The notes beneath the pieces are model-generated. The model saw only the letters and a program-made list of their open reading frames with translations, was not told where the DNA came from and searched no databases. A program made the translations under genes and the position numbers. From JADHOX01 sp038120515 (GTDB lineage Bacteria > Pseudomonadota > Alphaproteobacteria > Rickettsiales > JABIRX01), in the NCBI GenBank assembly GCA_038120515.1, contig JAYOLW010000010.1:1-53125 (forward strand): DNA of 53,125 nucleotides. The letters run 5' to 3'. Shown one piece after another: positions 37,872 through 46,184 of this stretch (positions within the stretch are counted from its first letter, which is position 1; each line of letters opens with the position of its first letter).

Positions 37872-39339
37872 TTTGTTCCTCAAAATAATTTGTTATAATC
37901 TCACTTTCAGAAAAGTGAATTTTTTGATCTCTGATAAGTTGATATTCTTCATGACCCTTGCCTAAAACAATCAAAACATCACCTTTTTTTAATTTGTTAA
38001 GCCCTGATATAATAGCTTGTTTACGATCATCAACTTCAATAAAATCTTGATGGTTATGAATAATTTCTTTTCTTATCGCAGCAGCATCCTCAAACCTTGG
38101 ATTATCATCAGTAACTATAACAATATCAGCATATTTTTTGGCAATATCTCCCATAATTGAACGTTTGGTTTTATCTCTATCACCTCCACAACCAAAAACG
38201 ACTATCAATCTATTTTGAGTGTTAATTTTAATGTCTTTAAGAACATTTTCCATTGCATCAGGTGTATGAGCAAAATCAATAAAAATTTTAGCATCTAAAC
38301 CTGGTATTTTATATTTTTCTAATCTGCCCTTAATAGGCTTTAAAGACGAGGCTAAATCGATAAGTGAATTAAGGTTTATTTTCAGTTCCTTTATAAAGAA
38401 GGCTAATACCATAACAAAATTTGTAATTTGGAAATTAGCTATAAAATCATGTTTTAATTTTACCAATTGATTATGATATTTAACTAAAATTTCATCATCT
38501 GAAATTTTACTATAATAAATATCAGCCTCTTGATCATAAGAGGAAATTGTCACAATATTTTTATCAGATAATTCATTTTCAAGCCTCTTGCCATAATCAT
38601 CATCAATATTAATAAAAGCGAAGCCATCAGATTTTAGATGTTTAGTAAAAAGCAATTTCTTTGCCTGATAATAGCTTTCCATATTTTCATGATAATCTAA
38701 ATGATCATGAGATAGATTAGTAAAAAAAGCATAATCGACTTGATAATTACCCATTCTGGCTTGACTCAAGCCATGACTAGAGGCTTCAAAACAGAAAATA
38801 TCAATTTCGTTATTCGAGGCTTTATTTAAAAATTGATAAAAGCTAAAAATATCTGGACTGGTAAGATTAATATTTTGTAAATTATTATTCTCATCACGAA
38901 AACCAATTGTGCCAAGACTATTACATTTAAAATTAAATTTTTTAGCAATTTGATATATTAAATCTGCAATTGAGCTTTTACCATTAGTACCTGTTATTGC
39001 TATTGAATATTTTACATTACTAACATCATAAAATTTTTGGCAGATATCAGTAATCCTCAGTTCAAGATCAGAAATATATATTTGCTGATTTAATGGAATC
39101 TGATCAGAAACTTTACTGGTAAGACAATATGATACTCCTTTAGCTAAAGCATCACTGAAAAATTCAATACCGTGAAATTTATGACCAGCTAGGGCTATAA
39201 ATAAATCACCCTTAGCGCATAATTTGCTATTTTGACTTAAATTATTAATAAAGATATCTTTTGAAATGTTGTTCGTATCTGCATTTATTTGCAGTAAAAA
39301 CTCATATAGATTAACTTTATTGGGATTTGATTGAGTCAT
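37858..39339 (-). CDS. murE: UDP-MurNAc-L-Ala-D-Glu:meso-diaminopimelate ligase MurE
   Basis: MurE adds the third stem-peptide residue. The 493-residue protein has the Mur-ligase ATP loop ITGTNGKSSI (Lys121), FTNLSHDHLDYH and IDFAHTPDAM. It also has the DNPR motif at residues 412-415 (VTDDNPRFED), which in this family marks meso-diaminopimelate rather than lysine as substrate. The cell therefore probably makes DAP-type peptidoglycan. It sits 16 nt downstream of ftsI and overlaps mraY. Confidence 0.97.
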   Translation of the reverse strand: MTQSNPNKVNLYEFLLQINADTNNISKDIFINNLSQNSKLCAKGDLFIALAGHKFHGIEFFSDALAKGVSYCLTSKVSDQIPLNQQIYISDLELRITDICQKFYDVSNVKYSIAITGTNGKSSIADLIYQIAKKFNFKCNSLGTIGFRDENNNLQNINLTSPDIFSFYQFLNKASNNEIDIFCFEASSHGLSQARMGNYQVDYAFFTNLSHDHLDYHENMESYYQAKKLLFTKHLKSDGFAFINIDDDYGKRLENELSDKNIVTISSYDQEADIYYSKISDDEILVKYHNQLVKLKHDFIANFQITNFVMVLAFFIKELKINLNSLIDLASSLKPIKGRLEKYKIPGLDAKIFIDFAHTPDAMENVLKDIKINTQNRLIVVFGCGGDRDKTKRSIMGDIAKKYADIVIVTDDNPRFEDAAAIRKEIIHNHQDFIEVDDRKQAIISGLNKLKKGDVLIVLGKGHEEYQLIRDQKIHFSESEIITNYFEEQNVHN

Positions 39340-39355
39340 TAATTAATTGTAAAAA

Positions 39356-40966
39356 TCATAATAATTTATCTGGATAAACCGACAATAATGGCGCTATTCT
39401 TTCTATAATCCTTTTGGCTACAGGAGCTGCGGTTACACCTCCAGTTGCATAAAACAAAGTTTCCTCAATACCCTGAGGTTCGTCATAATTTACATAAACA
39501 ATATATTCAGGTTTGCTTACTGGAAAAAAACTTATAAAAGATGATAATAATCTTTCTTCATCATAGCCATTAAGACCAACTTTATGAGCTGTTCCAGTTT
39601 TACCACCAATAGAATATAAAAAAGATTTTGAACGTCTAGCGGTTCCATATTGAACTACCTCTTGCATAATGTCACGAATTTGCATGGAAACCTCAGAAGA
39701 TATAACTGGCTGCTCTATAGCTGTTTTTTTATCTTTTATTAAGGTTGCATAGTAAAATTTTTGATCTTTATTAATTATTGATGCCACGGCTTGAACTAAA
39801 TGAATAGCAGTTACTGAAACTCCATAACCATATGAGGCAGTAATAATATTTGACTGACGCCATCTTCTTGGTTTTTGTCCGATAGATTTTTCTACTATTT
39901 CTAATTGAAGCGGCTTAAATAAATTTAATTTATCAAGAAAACTAGGAATTTTATCCTCAAGCCTCATAGCAATCTGAGCCGTCCCAATATTTGAAGATTT
40001 AATAAAAATATCACGACCTGAAAGTAATTTTTTTGAGCTAGAATGATCAGTAATGTTAAAACGATCAATTTTAATTGATTCACTTACATCAAATTCTTCA
40101 TCAAGATCTAATATGTTATTTTCAAGACCAAGAGCCATTGTAAAAATTTTAAATGTCGAGCCCATTTCATGAAGATTTAAACTAGCTCTATTATTATATT
40201 TTTTATCCTTAAGCGAAATCCAAGGTCTATATGGATCATAATCTGGAAGACTAACTAATGAAAGTATCTCACCATTATTTACATTCATAACAATAGCGGT
40301 AGCACCTTTAGCATTAAATTTTTTTAATTGTTGTAACAGTTCTTCCTTAACTATACTTTGGATGTCAAGATCTAAGCTGGTAATAAGTGAGTCAGTTTCC
40401 GTTGTAACTAAATTATTATTTAAGGATTTTTCAATTCCAGTAAGACCTTTCTCATCAATATCTACATAACCAATAACATGTGAAAATAAATTTTTATGAG
40501 GATAAATCCTTTTAATATCCTCATGAAAAAAAACTCCGATAAACCCCTCTTGTTCAATTAATTCTTTTTGTTGTTTTGTGATATCTCTTTTTATTAAGGT
40601 TAAATTGTTATTTTTCTTTGCAAGTTTTTTGTCGACATGTTTAATATCAATATCATTAAAAATAATTCTTAATGCTTTATAAAAATGCTTGTGATCATCG
40701 ATAAGGGAGGGCTTTACATAAAGCGAATATGTTACCAAATTTGTCGCCAGAATATTGCCATTTCTATCTGTAATGTCTTTTCTAAAGGATAGATTACTTT
40801 TTTTAACATATTTTTCATATGGTTTAAATTTAACATATGACAAATCATAAACACTATATGCAGCGACAAAAAAGCATAAAATGATTAGATATTTAGCCAA
40901 CACAAATCGATTACGTCTAGCTGATAATTGATTAAAAAATATATTTACTTTCTTAGCTCTAATCAT
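39356..40966 (-). CDS. ftsI: Division-specific transpeptidase FtsI (PBP3)
   Basis: FtsI cross-links septal peptidoglycan together with FtsW. The 536-residue class B penicillin-binding protein has a cytoplasmic basic tail, one membrane anchor at about 24-42, and a pedestal domain starting RKDITDRNGNILATNL. The transpeptidase domain has the nucleophile Ser270 in STFK, the SSN of KSSNIGT and KTGT with Lys456. It is the first gene of the minus-strand run ftsI-murE-mraY-murD-ftsW-murG. The 174-nt region upstream separates it from a divergent small membrane-protein gene. Confidence 0.97.
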   Translation of the reverse strand: MIRAKKVNIFFNQLSARRNRFVLAKYLIILCFFVAAYSVYDLSYVKFKPYEKYVKKSNLSFRKDITDRNGNILATNLVTYSLYVKPSLIDDHKHFYKALRIIFNDIDIKHVDKKLAKKNNNLTLIKRDITKQQKELIEQEGFIGVFFHEDIKRIYPHKNLFSHVIGYVDIDEKGLTGIEKSLNNNLVTTETDSLITSLDLDIQSIVKEELLQQLKKFNAKGATAIVMNVNNGEILSLVSLPDYDPYRPWISLKDKKYNNRASLNLHEMGSTFKIFTMALGLENNILDLDEEFDVSESIKIDRFNITDHSSSKKLLSGRDIFIKSSNIGTAQIAMRLEDKIPSFLDKLNLFKPLQLEIVEKSIGQKPRRWRQSNIITASYGYGVSVTAIHLVQAVASIINKDQKFYYATLIKDKKTAIEQPVISSEVSMQIRDIMQEVVQYGTARRSKSFLYSIGGKTGTAHKVGLNGYDEERLLSSFISFFPVSKPEYIVYVNYDEPQGIEETLFYATGGVTAAPVAKRIIERIAPLLSVYPDKLL

Positions 40967-41140
40967 GCTTTTTTGCTATGCTGTTAAAAGAGATCTTCAA
41001 GCTAGCTAATTTGATCAAAATTACAATTTGTATTAACACAGAATTTTAACTTTTATTCTATTATGAGTTTTATTAGCATTTTAATATGTTTTAATTTTTT
41101 GAGATCTTGAAAAAATCAATTTTGTAACTATCTAAATGTT

Positions 41141-41386
41141 ATGTTTAAAATTATCCAACAATTATCATTAATCCAGCTCTTCACTTTATTTGCTTTTATA
41201 ATTGGCTTTTTGGTGATATTCTTTGTACTTATCAACGTAGTTTTTTGGTTTATAATTTTTGTTTTTGCCATTTCGTTTGGTCTAAGACAATGTAATAAAT
41301 TTAAAAACAAAAATAATTATAGCCCTAAAGATAAAGAGGATTATCTTGTAACGGAATATATTCATATTAAAAAAAATGACGATTAA
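41141..41386 (+). CDS. Small membrane protein, 81 aa
   Basis: I do not recognise a family. Residues about 11-50 form one long or two short hydrophobic helices rich in Phe and Ile, followed by a charged Lys/Asn/Asp-rich tail of about 27 residues. The last 11 nt overlap the start of the HAD-hydrolase gene, which suggests translational coupling. The overlapping minus-strand frame is longer on one side but less protein-like. With its partner it interrupts the dcw cluster between ftsL and ftsI. Confidence 0.6.
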   Translation: MFKIIQQLSLIQLFTLFAFIIGFLVIFFVLINVVFWFIIFVFAISFGLRQCNKFKNKNNYSPKDKEDYLVTEYIHIKKNDD

Positions 41387-42026
41387 CCTTAAAACTACAT
41401 CCCCTTCTGCAATAATATTTGATTGGGACAATACACTTGCCAACACCTGGCCCTTAATTGAAAAAGCGATGCATGACATGCTTAAAAAATACAATATGGA
41501 AGATTCATTAGACGAATATAGAAAAAGAACATTTGGGATGCCAATGCGCGATTCTTTTCCTTTACTATTCAAAGAAAAAGCTCCTGAGATGCATAAAGTC
41601 TATGTTGAGAATTATCATAGAATAAGACATCAAAATTTATCCCTAAACCCATTTGCATTTGAACTACTTGAAAATGCACATAGCAAAGAAATCCCATTAT
41701 TTATAGTAAGTAACAAGCTCGGTGATTCACTCAGATATGAGGTTGAGCAACTAAATTGCACAAAATACTTTAGGGAAATCGTTGGTTCTCTTGATACAAA
41801 CCATGACAAACCTAATACCATACCAGTTGAATTTGCATTTCGTAATGACCAAATTCAGCTTGATCAAAATGTATGGTTTATAGGTGATAGCGAAGTTGAC
41901 ATAAATTGCGCTTTAAATTGTAATTGTACAGCAATCTTATATGGCGAAACCTACAAACAAACAAGCCGAGCAATGCCTGAATCAGAACAAGTTTTCAAAA
42001 TAAATTGTTTTAGCGACCTTATTTAG
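41376..42026 (+). CDS. HAD-family hydrolase (phosphoglycolate-phosphatase-like)
   Basis: The 216-residue protein has the haloacid-dehalogenase motifs: motif I IIFDWDNTLANTW (nucleophile Asp in DWDNT), a helical cap at about 25-95, motif II FIVSNKLG, the conserved Lys at NHDKP, and motif IV VWFIGDSEVDINCA. This is the HAD subfamily I pattern shared by phosphoglycolate phosphatase (Gph) and related sugar-phosphate phosphatases. The substrate is not clear from sequence. It overlaps the upstream small membrane-protein gene by 11 nt and its end overlaps the convergent ftsL end by 8 nt. Confidence 0.88.
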   Translation: MTINLKTTSPSAIIFDWDNTLANTWPLIEKAMHDMLKKYNMEDSLDEYRKRTFGMPMRDSFPLLFKEKAPEMHKVYVENYHRIRHQNLSLNPFAFELLENAHSKEIPLFIVSNKLGDSLRYEVEQLNCTKYFREIVGSLDTNHDKPNTIPVEFAFRNDQIQLDQNVWFIGDSEVDINCALNCNCTAILYGETYKQTSRAMPESEQVFKINCFSDLI

Positions 42027-42372
42027 CATTAACTTCAACATCTAACTGCGTAATGTATCTCGGATTAATCTTATTGCTAAAATTTGCAAAACTATAAGTT
42101 CTAGCAACTTCAAAACCAAAACTAGCATTAGAAGCATCTTCTAGATATTCAGAAGTTAATTTAGCTATCATATCTGGGCTTGAAAGCCAGGCATATTTTG
42201 CTTTAAAAACCCTAAGTTTTGATTTATCAACTTCTAAAATTTCATCAATATATGCTATCTCTTTATCAAGCATTTCAATTTTCATATTATAATGAAACAA
42301 AATTATTCCTGTTAAAATTATTAAAATAAACTTTATTGCCATTGCAATGTTAAGAAAAAATCTAATATTCAT
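42019..42372 (-). CDS. ftsL: Cell division protein FtsL-like
   Basis: The 117-residue protein has a short cytoplasmic tail, one membrane helix at about residues 8-25 and an extracytoplasmic heptad-like helix (KIEMLDKEIAYIDEILEVDKSKL). This is the layout of FtsL, which joins FtsB and FtsQ to activate FtsWI. Sequence similarity is weak in this family. The call rests on topology, size and its place straight after rsmH, whose stop overlaps its ATG by one base (TAATG). The C-terminal half contains the WLSSPDMIAKLTSEYL segment seen in alphaproteobacterial FtsL. Confidence 0.82.
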   Translation of the reverse strand: MNIRFFLNIAMAIKFILIILTGIILFHYNMKIEMLDKEIAYIDEILEVDKSKLRVFKAKYAWLSSPDMIAKLTSEYLEDASNASFGFEVARTYSFANFSNKINPRYITQLDVEVNAK

Positions 42373-43289
42373 TACGTCCTCTCATAAACTCTTAATTTTG
42401 CTGATCTAGCCCTTGGATTTCCATCAACTTCGAGAGCAGATGGCACTAACGGTTTTTTGGTAATGATTTTAAAATCAGTACCAGCATTATCATTATGACT
42501 GATTGGCAAATATCTTGATGCATTATTATCACCTGCACTGGATCTAAAGAAATTTTTAACTACCCTATCTTCAATCGAGTGAAAAGTTACAAAAACCGCT
42601 ATACCTCCAGGTTTTAATATTGTCTTAAGCTGAGCTAGAGTTTTCTCTAAATTAATAATTTCATCATTAACATAGATTCTAATTGCCTGAAATGTTTTAG
42701 TTGCAGGATCAATCCTATCCTTTTTATCAAATTTTACAGATTTTAGAATAATAGATCTAAGCTCTGTTGTAGTTTCGATTTTCTTATTATGTCTAAATTC
42801 AACAATATCTTTAGCAATTCTTCTGGCTTTTGTTTCATCTCCATAATAATATATTATGTCAGCAAGCTCTTCAGCTCTAAGGTTATTTACTACTTCATAA
42901 GCACTTAACCCATTAGATCCCATACGCATGTCAATTTTAGCTTCCTTATTAAAAGAAAACCCTCTCTCAGCTTGATCTAATTGCATTGATGAAACACCAA
43001 GGTCAAAAACAATACCATCAATTTTTCCAGCTAATTCCAAAGCCTTAACTTCTTGCTCTAGATGAACATAATTGCTATTTATGAATTTAAAACTCTCATG
43101 AAATTCATTAGTAACTTTATCAGCAAATTGTCTTACCGACTCATCAACATCAAAAGCAATAACTTTTGCATTTCTAGCTAAAATATTTTTGGTGTAGCCA
43201 CCCGCACCAAAAGTGGCATCGATATAATTTAAATTAGGCTTTGGATCTAAAAACCTAATTACCTCGTTCAACATTACAGGTATATGCAT
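42372..43289 (-). CDS. rsmH: 16S rRNA (cytosine1402-N4)-methyltransferase RsmH (MraW)
   Basis: RsmH methylates C1402 of 16S rRNA with S-adenosylmethionine. The 305-residue protein opens MHIPVMLNEVIRFL and has the SAM site YIDATFGAGGYTKNIL, DGIVFDLGVSSMQLDQAERGFSF, the RMG/ANELRAEELADI-like region, TFQAIRIYVNDE and the C-terminal FHSIEDRVVKNFF and NPRARSAKLRVYER. Its start lies inside the end of the 61-codon gene. It is part of the mraZ-orf-rsmH-ftsL run. Confidence 0.97.
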   Translation of the reverse strand: MHIPVMLNEVIRFLDPKPNLNYIDATFGAGGYTKNILARNAKVIAFDVDESVRQFADKVTNEFHESFKFINSNYVHLEQEVKALELAGKIDGIVFDLGVSSMQLDQAERGFSFNKEAKIDMRMGSNGLSAYEVVNNLRAEELADIIYYYGDETKARRIAKDIVEFRHNKKIETTTELRSIILKSVKFDKKDRIDPATKTFQAIRIYVNDEIINLEKTLAQLKTILKPGGIAVFVTFHSIEDRVVKNFFRSSAGDNNASRYLPISHNDNAGTDFKIITKKPLVPSALEVDGNPRARSAKLRVYERT

Positions 43290-43440
43290 TATCCTTATGC
43301 CAAAAATTAATTGTTATATCTTTGTAAATTATACGACAAATGCGCTTTCTATTATCATCCTCAAACGCAGTTTGTTTATTTATTGCACGCATTTTAGCTT
43401 TCTTTTGTAATTCACTAAAATTTACTAAATTATTTATCAT
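43255..43440 (-). CDS. Small basic protein (61 aa) nested between mraZ and rsmH
   Basis: The ATG at 43440 is preceded by a near-ideal GAGGAG five bases away, located inside the last codons of mraZ. The frame overlaps mraZ by 11 nt and rsmH by 35 nt and fills the otherwise unusual 140-nt gap between them. The product is basic, rich in Lys, Arg and Asn, with one central stretch RKRICRIIYKDITINFWHKD that could form a small beta structure. I recognise no family. The strong ribosome-binding site and tight packing argue that it is translated, either as a protein or as a coupling peptide that delivers ribosomes to rsmH. Confidence 0.65.
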   Translation of the reverse strand: MINNLVNFSELQKKAKMRAINKQTAFEDDNRKRICRIIYKDITINFWHKDNAYTCNVERGN

Positions 43441-43897
43441 TTTCACTCCTCGCTTTTAATGTTAATTTATTCCTTTGCTTTAACGCAAATTCTTTCGCCT
43501 GTTTTGAATAGGAAGCAAATTTCTCCGGGTTCCATATTTCAAAATTTTTTCCTTTTCCAATAAAGAGAGCTTTATCTTCAAGCTCACAATTTTGCATCAG
43601 GATCTCAGGCAGCACAATTCGACCCTCGCCGTCAAAAGATAATTGATGGCTTTCACCCAAAATAGCTGTGGCAAAAGCATCTTTTTCTTCTGAGAAAGGA
43701 TCCAAATCTTCAATAATCTCTGTTATTTTTTCCATTCTACTGATTCCAGAAGCCTCAATACAAGGATTGATAAAAGAAGGATAAGCAATAATGCCCTGAA
43801 AAGACTCAACTCTAAGCACAGATCTGAATTGAGCAGTCACAGAAACCCTTCCCTTCTTATCAATCTTATTTGTAAATGTTGAAAGAAAAAGCATCAT
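43430..43897 (-). CDS. mraZ: Transcriptional regulator MraZ
   Basis: MraZ is a dodecameric DNA-binding regulator of the dcw cluster with two SpoVT-AbrB-like halves. The 155-residue protein has the first DxxGR unit NKIDKKGRVSVTAQFRSVL and the second FDGEGRIVLPEILM, the family hallmark. ATG at 43897 or the adjacent 43894 could start it; AGAAG lies just upstream. It is the first gene of the run, with a promoter at 43940-43967 and TGG repeats at 43904-43959 that fit autoregulation. Confidence 0.96.
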   Translation of the reverse strand: MMLFLSTFTNKIDKKGRVSVTAQFRSVLRVESFQGIIAYPSFINPCIEASGISRMEKITEIIEDLDPFSEEKDAFATAILGESHQLSFDGEGRIVLPEILMQNCELEDKALFIGKGKNFEIWNPEKFASYSKQAKEFALKQRNKLTLKARSENDK

Positions 43898-43903
43898 AGC
43901 TTC

Positions 43904-43959
43904 TGGTTCAAAATGGGTTTTTATGGTATAATATGGTATTTTATATTGATTTCATGGTA
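43904..43959 (+). promoter_or_regulatory. Candidate MraZ operator: TGG[G/T]N repeats every 10 nt
   Basis: Direct repeats TGGTT (43904), TGGGT (43914), TGGTA (43924) and TGGTA (43934) occur at exact 10-nt steps, and another TGGTA lies at 43955 (21 nt further, about two turns). MraZ is known to bind tandem TGGGN units separated by 5 nt. The array covers the predicted mraZ transcription start and reaches into the promoter spacer. Here the TGG reading is on the plus strand, opposite to the mraZ message. Confidence 0.75.
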
Positions 43960-43967
43960 CTAGTCAA
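43940..43967 (-). promoter_or_regulatory. Promoter of the mraZ-rsmH-ftsL run
   Basis: On the minus strand TTGACT (43962-43967) and TATAAA (43940-43945) are separated by 16 nt, with a predicted start near 43933, about 36 nt before the mraZ ATG. It overlaps the TGG repeat array. Confidence 0.75.
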
Positions 43968-44143
43968 GGCTTTATTCACAATATCAGCAAATATTTTGCA
44001 ATTATTTTAAGCACGAAATTTGTGGATTTATGGGAATTTAGCGATTTTTTAGATTTTTAATAATTTTAGCAATTATGGAAACATTCAAACCAGACAAAGA
44101 AAAGAAAACTTAATTAACGTATGATATGATTACAGAGGAAGAT

Positions 44144-44172
44144 TTGACCAAGGCTTAAATTTATGATATAAT
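44144..44172 (+). promoter_or_regulatory. Strong sigma-70-type promoter of the gene at 44227
   Basis: TTGACC (44144-44149) and a perfect TATAAT (44167-44172) are 17 nt apart, the best-matching promoter found in this window. The predicted start is near 44179, leaving a leader of about 48 nt. Confidence 0.8.
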
Positions 44173-44226
44173 AATTATAAGAAAGTATTCAAACCTATAA
44201 CATTTTTTGAGGTGATTATAAATTTT

Positions 44227-44616
44227 ATGAGAAACTTTAATAAGCTTAAAAACATTTTTATATATGGTATTACTGCCATAATTTTTTCATCGAATTCGAT
44301 GGCAATGGAAAATTTTGAGCAAAACAAAAAAATTAATTTTTCTTACAACATTAATTACAACAATATTGTTCAAAACAGCAATATTTTCAACTCACCAAAA
44401 GTTGAACTTGAAAACAGCAGCGAATTATTTCAAAAAGATAAATTTGGCAAACTTGTAAGCTTCAATGAAGAAAAGATTCAAAATGAAAAAATCCTAGATT
44501 TTGTTGGTATGTTTACTAGTCGCTATGATTCAAGAAAAAAGCTAAGATTTAAATTAAGACTAGACAATGATTATGACTTACAATCAGCTGTAATATCATA
44601 TAAATTTCAATATTAA
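44227..44616 (+). CDS. Small secreted or outer-membrane protein, 129 aa
   Basis: The ATG at 44227 follows GAGGTGAT (44209-44216); an in-frame GTG at 44212 falls inside that site and is rejected. Residues 1-25 form a signal peptide (basic start, hydrophobic IFIYGITAIIF core, cleavage likely after SSNSMA). The mature part is Asn-rich, with alternating strands near the end (KLRFKLRLDN, LQSAVISYKFQY). The last residue is Tyr after alternating hydrophobics, as in proteins recognised by the BAM complex. It might be a fragment or a small member of a beta-barrel family; I recognise no relative. A consensus promoter suggests strong expression. Confidence 0.75.
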   Translation: MRNFNKLKNIFIYGITAIIFSSNSMAMENFEQNKKINFSYNINYNNIVQNSNIFNSPKVELENSSELFQKDKFGKLVSFNEEKIQNEKILDFVGMFTSRYDSRKKLRFKLRLDNDYDLQSAVISYKFQY

Positions 44617-44766
44617 TTTAAGAAATCTCTTAATATTACAATCAGATAAACATTTGGATTTACAGAAAGTTTCAACAAAATTTTTGATCATAAGTAAATT
44701 ATAAATCTTTATAGTTGTCGTTTTAAACTAACTAATATAGTTTGCTGCACAAATTTATTTTTTATT

Positions 44767-46161
44767 ATGAAATTTGTAAGCACAAGAGGTAAAGCAAAAA
44801 CATTAAATTTTTGCGACGCAATGTTATCAGGTCTTGCAAGCGATGGTGGCTTGTATGTTCCTGTTTCATATCCAATATTTGATGCAATTGATATTGCTGA
44901 AATGTCTAAATTAACATTTCCAGAACTTGCACATAAAATCATGTCAAGATTCATTGGCACCGAAATTTCTTCAGACGAAATTCGTGACATAATCAACGAC
45001 ACATATAACAACAGTAATTTTACTGACAAATCAATTGCGCCATTGCGTCAAATTGACTCTAATCATTTTGTACTTGAATTATTTCATGGTCCAACTTTAG
45101 CATTTAAAGATTTTGCCTTACAATTATTTGGCAGAATGCTTGATTTGGTTTTATCAAAAAGAGGCGAACAAGCTGTAATTGTTGGGGCAACATCTGGAGA
45201 CACTGGCTCTGCGGCGATTGCTGGATGCTCTCCATGCAAGAATGCTAAAATCTTCATTTTACATCCACACAATAAAATTTCAGAAGTACAAAGAAAGCAA
45301 ATGACAACTTTTGAAGGTGAGAACATACATAACCTTGCAGTTGAGGGAACGTTTGATGATTGTCAGGAAGCAGTTAAAACTTTATTTTTACACAAGGAAT
45401 TTTTACCTAAGAAAACTCATTTAATTGCTGTTAACTCTATAAATTGCGCAAGAATTCTTGCTCAAATAGTTTATTATTTTTATGCAGGAACTAAGTTAGG
45501 TTCGCCATATCGTAAGATTTCATTTTCGGTTCCAACTGGAAATTTCGGCGATATTTTTGCTGGTTATCTTGCTAAAAAAATGGGTCTTCCTGTTGATCAG
45601 TTAATTATTGCTACAAACAATAATGATATTCTTCATAGATTCATGACTGAAAACAAATATCATCGTGATGAATTACAGGAAACGATTAGCCCAAGTATGA
45701 ATATTCAGGTTGCTAGTAATTTTGAAAGATTATTATTTGATACACATGATCGAGATGCTGATACAATTGATAAACTTATGAGCCAATTTAAAGAAACTAA
45801 AAAGATTTCTGTTCATGAGGATGTATTAACTAGAATCAAAACTCATTTTTCTAGTTGCAAGGTAACTGATGAAAACACATTAGCCACTATGAGTGAAATT
45901 TGGCAGAATAACAATTATGCTATTGATCCTCATACTGCAATTGCCATTTATGCAAGTAACCAATATATCAAATCATGCTCCAACCCTGTGGTGAGTCTTG
46001 CTACTGCGCATCCAGCTAAATTTGGTGATGCTTGCAAATCTGCCAAAGTACAATTTCAAGATCCTGTTCAATTAGAACGTATCTATGGTAAAAAAGAACG
46101 CTTTGAGGTTATAAGCAACAAATACGAAGATATTTCACAATTTATCAAAACTCATATTTAA
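44767..46161 (+). CDS. thrC: Threonine synthase
   Basis: ThrC converts O-phosphohomoserine to L-threonine using PLP. The 464-residue protein is of the long form (type seen in proteobacteria and yeast). It begins KFVSTRGKAKTLNFCDAMLSGLASDGGLYVP, has the Schiff-base Lys114 in LAFKDFALQLFG, then GATSGDTGSAAI and SVPTGNFGDIFAGYLAKKMGLP (phosphate-binding glycine-rich loops), and ends with the TAHPAKFGDAC motif. No thrA, thrB or asd lies nearby. It precedes tgt by 23 nt. Its product is the substrate of the tdh-kbl pair in the same window. Confidence 0.97.
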   Translation: MKFVSTRGKAKTLNFCDAMLSGLASDGGLYVPVSYPIFDAIDIAEMSKLTFPELAHKIMSRFIGTEISSDEIRDIINDTYNNSNFTDKSIAPLRQIDSNHFVLELFHGPTLAFKDFALQLFGRMLDLVLSKRGEQAVIVGATSGDTGSAAIAGCSPCKNAKIFILHPHNKISEVQRKQMTTFEGENIHNLAVEGTFDDCQEAVKTLFLHKEFLPKKTHLIAVNSINCARILAQIVYYFYAGTKLGSPYRKISFSVPTGNFGDIFAGYLAKKMGLPVDQLIIATNNNDILHRFMTENKYHRDELQETISPSMNIQVASNFERLLFDTHDRDADTIDKLMSQFKETKKISVHEDVLTRIKTHFSSCKVTDENTLATMSEIWQNNNYAIDPHTAIAIYASNQYIKSCSNPVVSLATAHPAKFGDACKSAKVQFQDPVQLERIYGKKERFEVISNKYEDISQFIKTHI

Positions 46162-46184
46162 CATTAAGTTAGATTATTAGTTAA

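Larger units (their letters stand above)
43898..44226. other. Divergent regulatory region between mraZ and a small secreted-protein gene
   Basis: These 329 bp hold no coding frame that I can support. The left part carries the mraZ promoter and its repeat array, and the right part carries a good promoter for the gene at 44227. The middle, about 43970-44140, is AT-rich with no feature recognised. Confidence 0.7.

Noticed and set aside
41128..41572. Minus-strand reading frames opposite the small membrane protein and HAD gene
   Set aside because: They lie antisense to a gene with clear HAD motifs and show no domain or ribosome-binding site.
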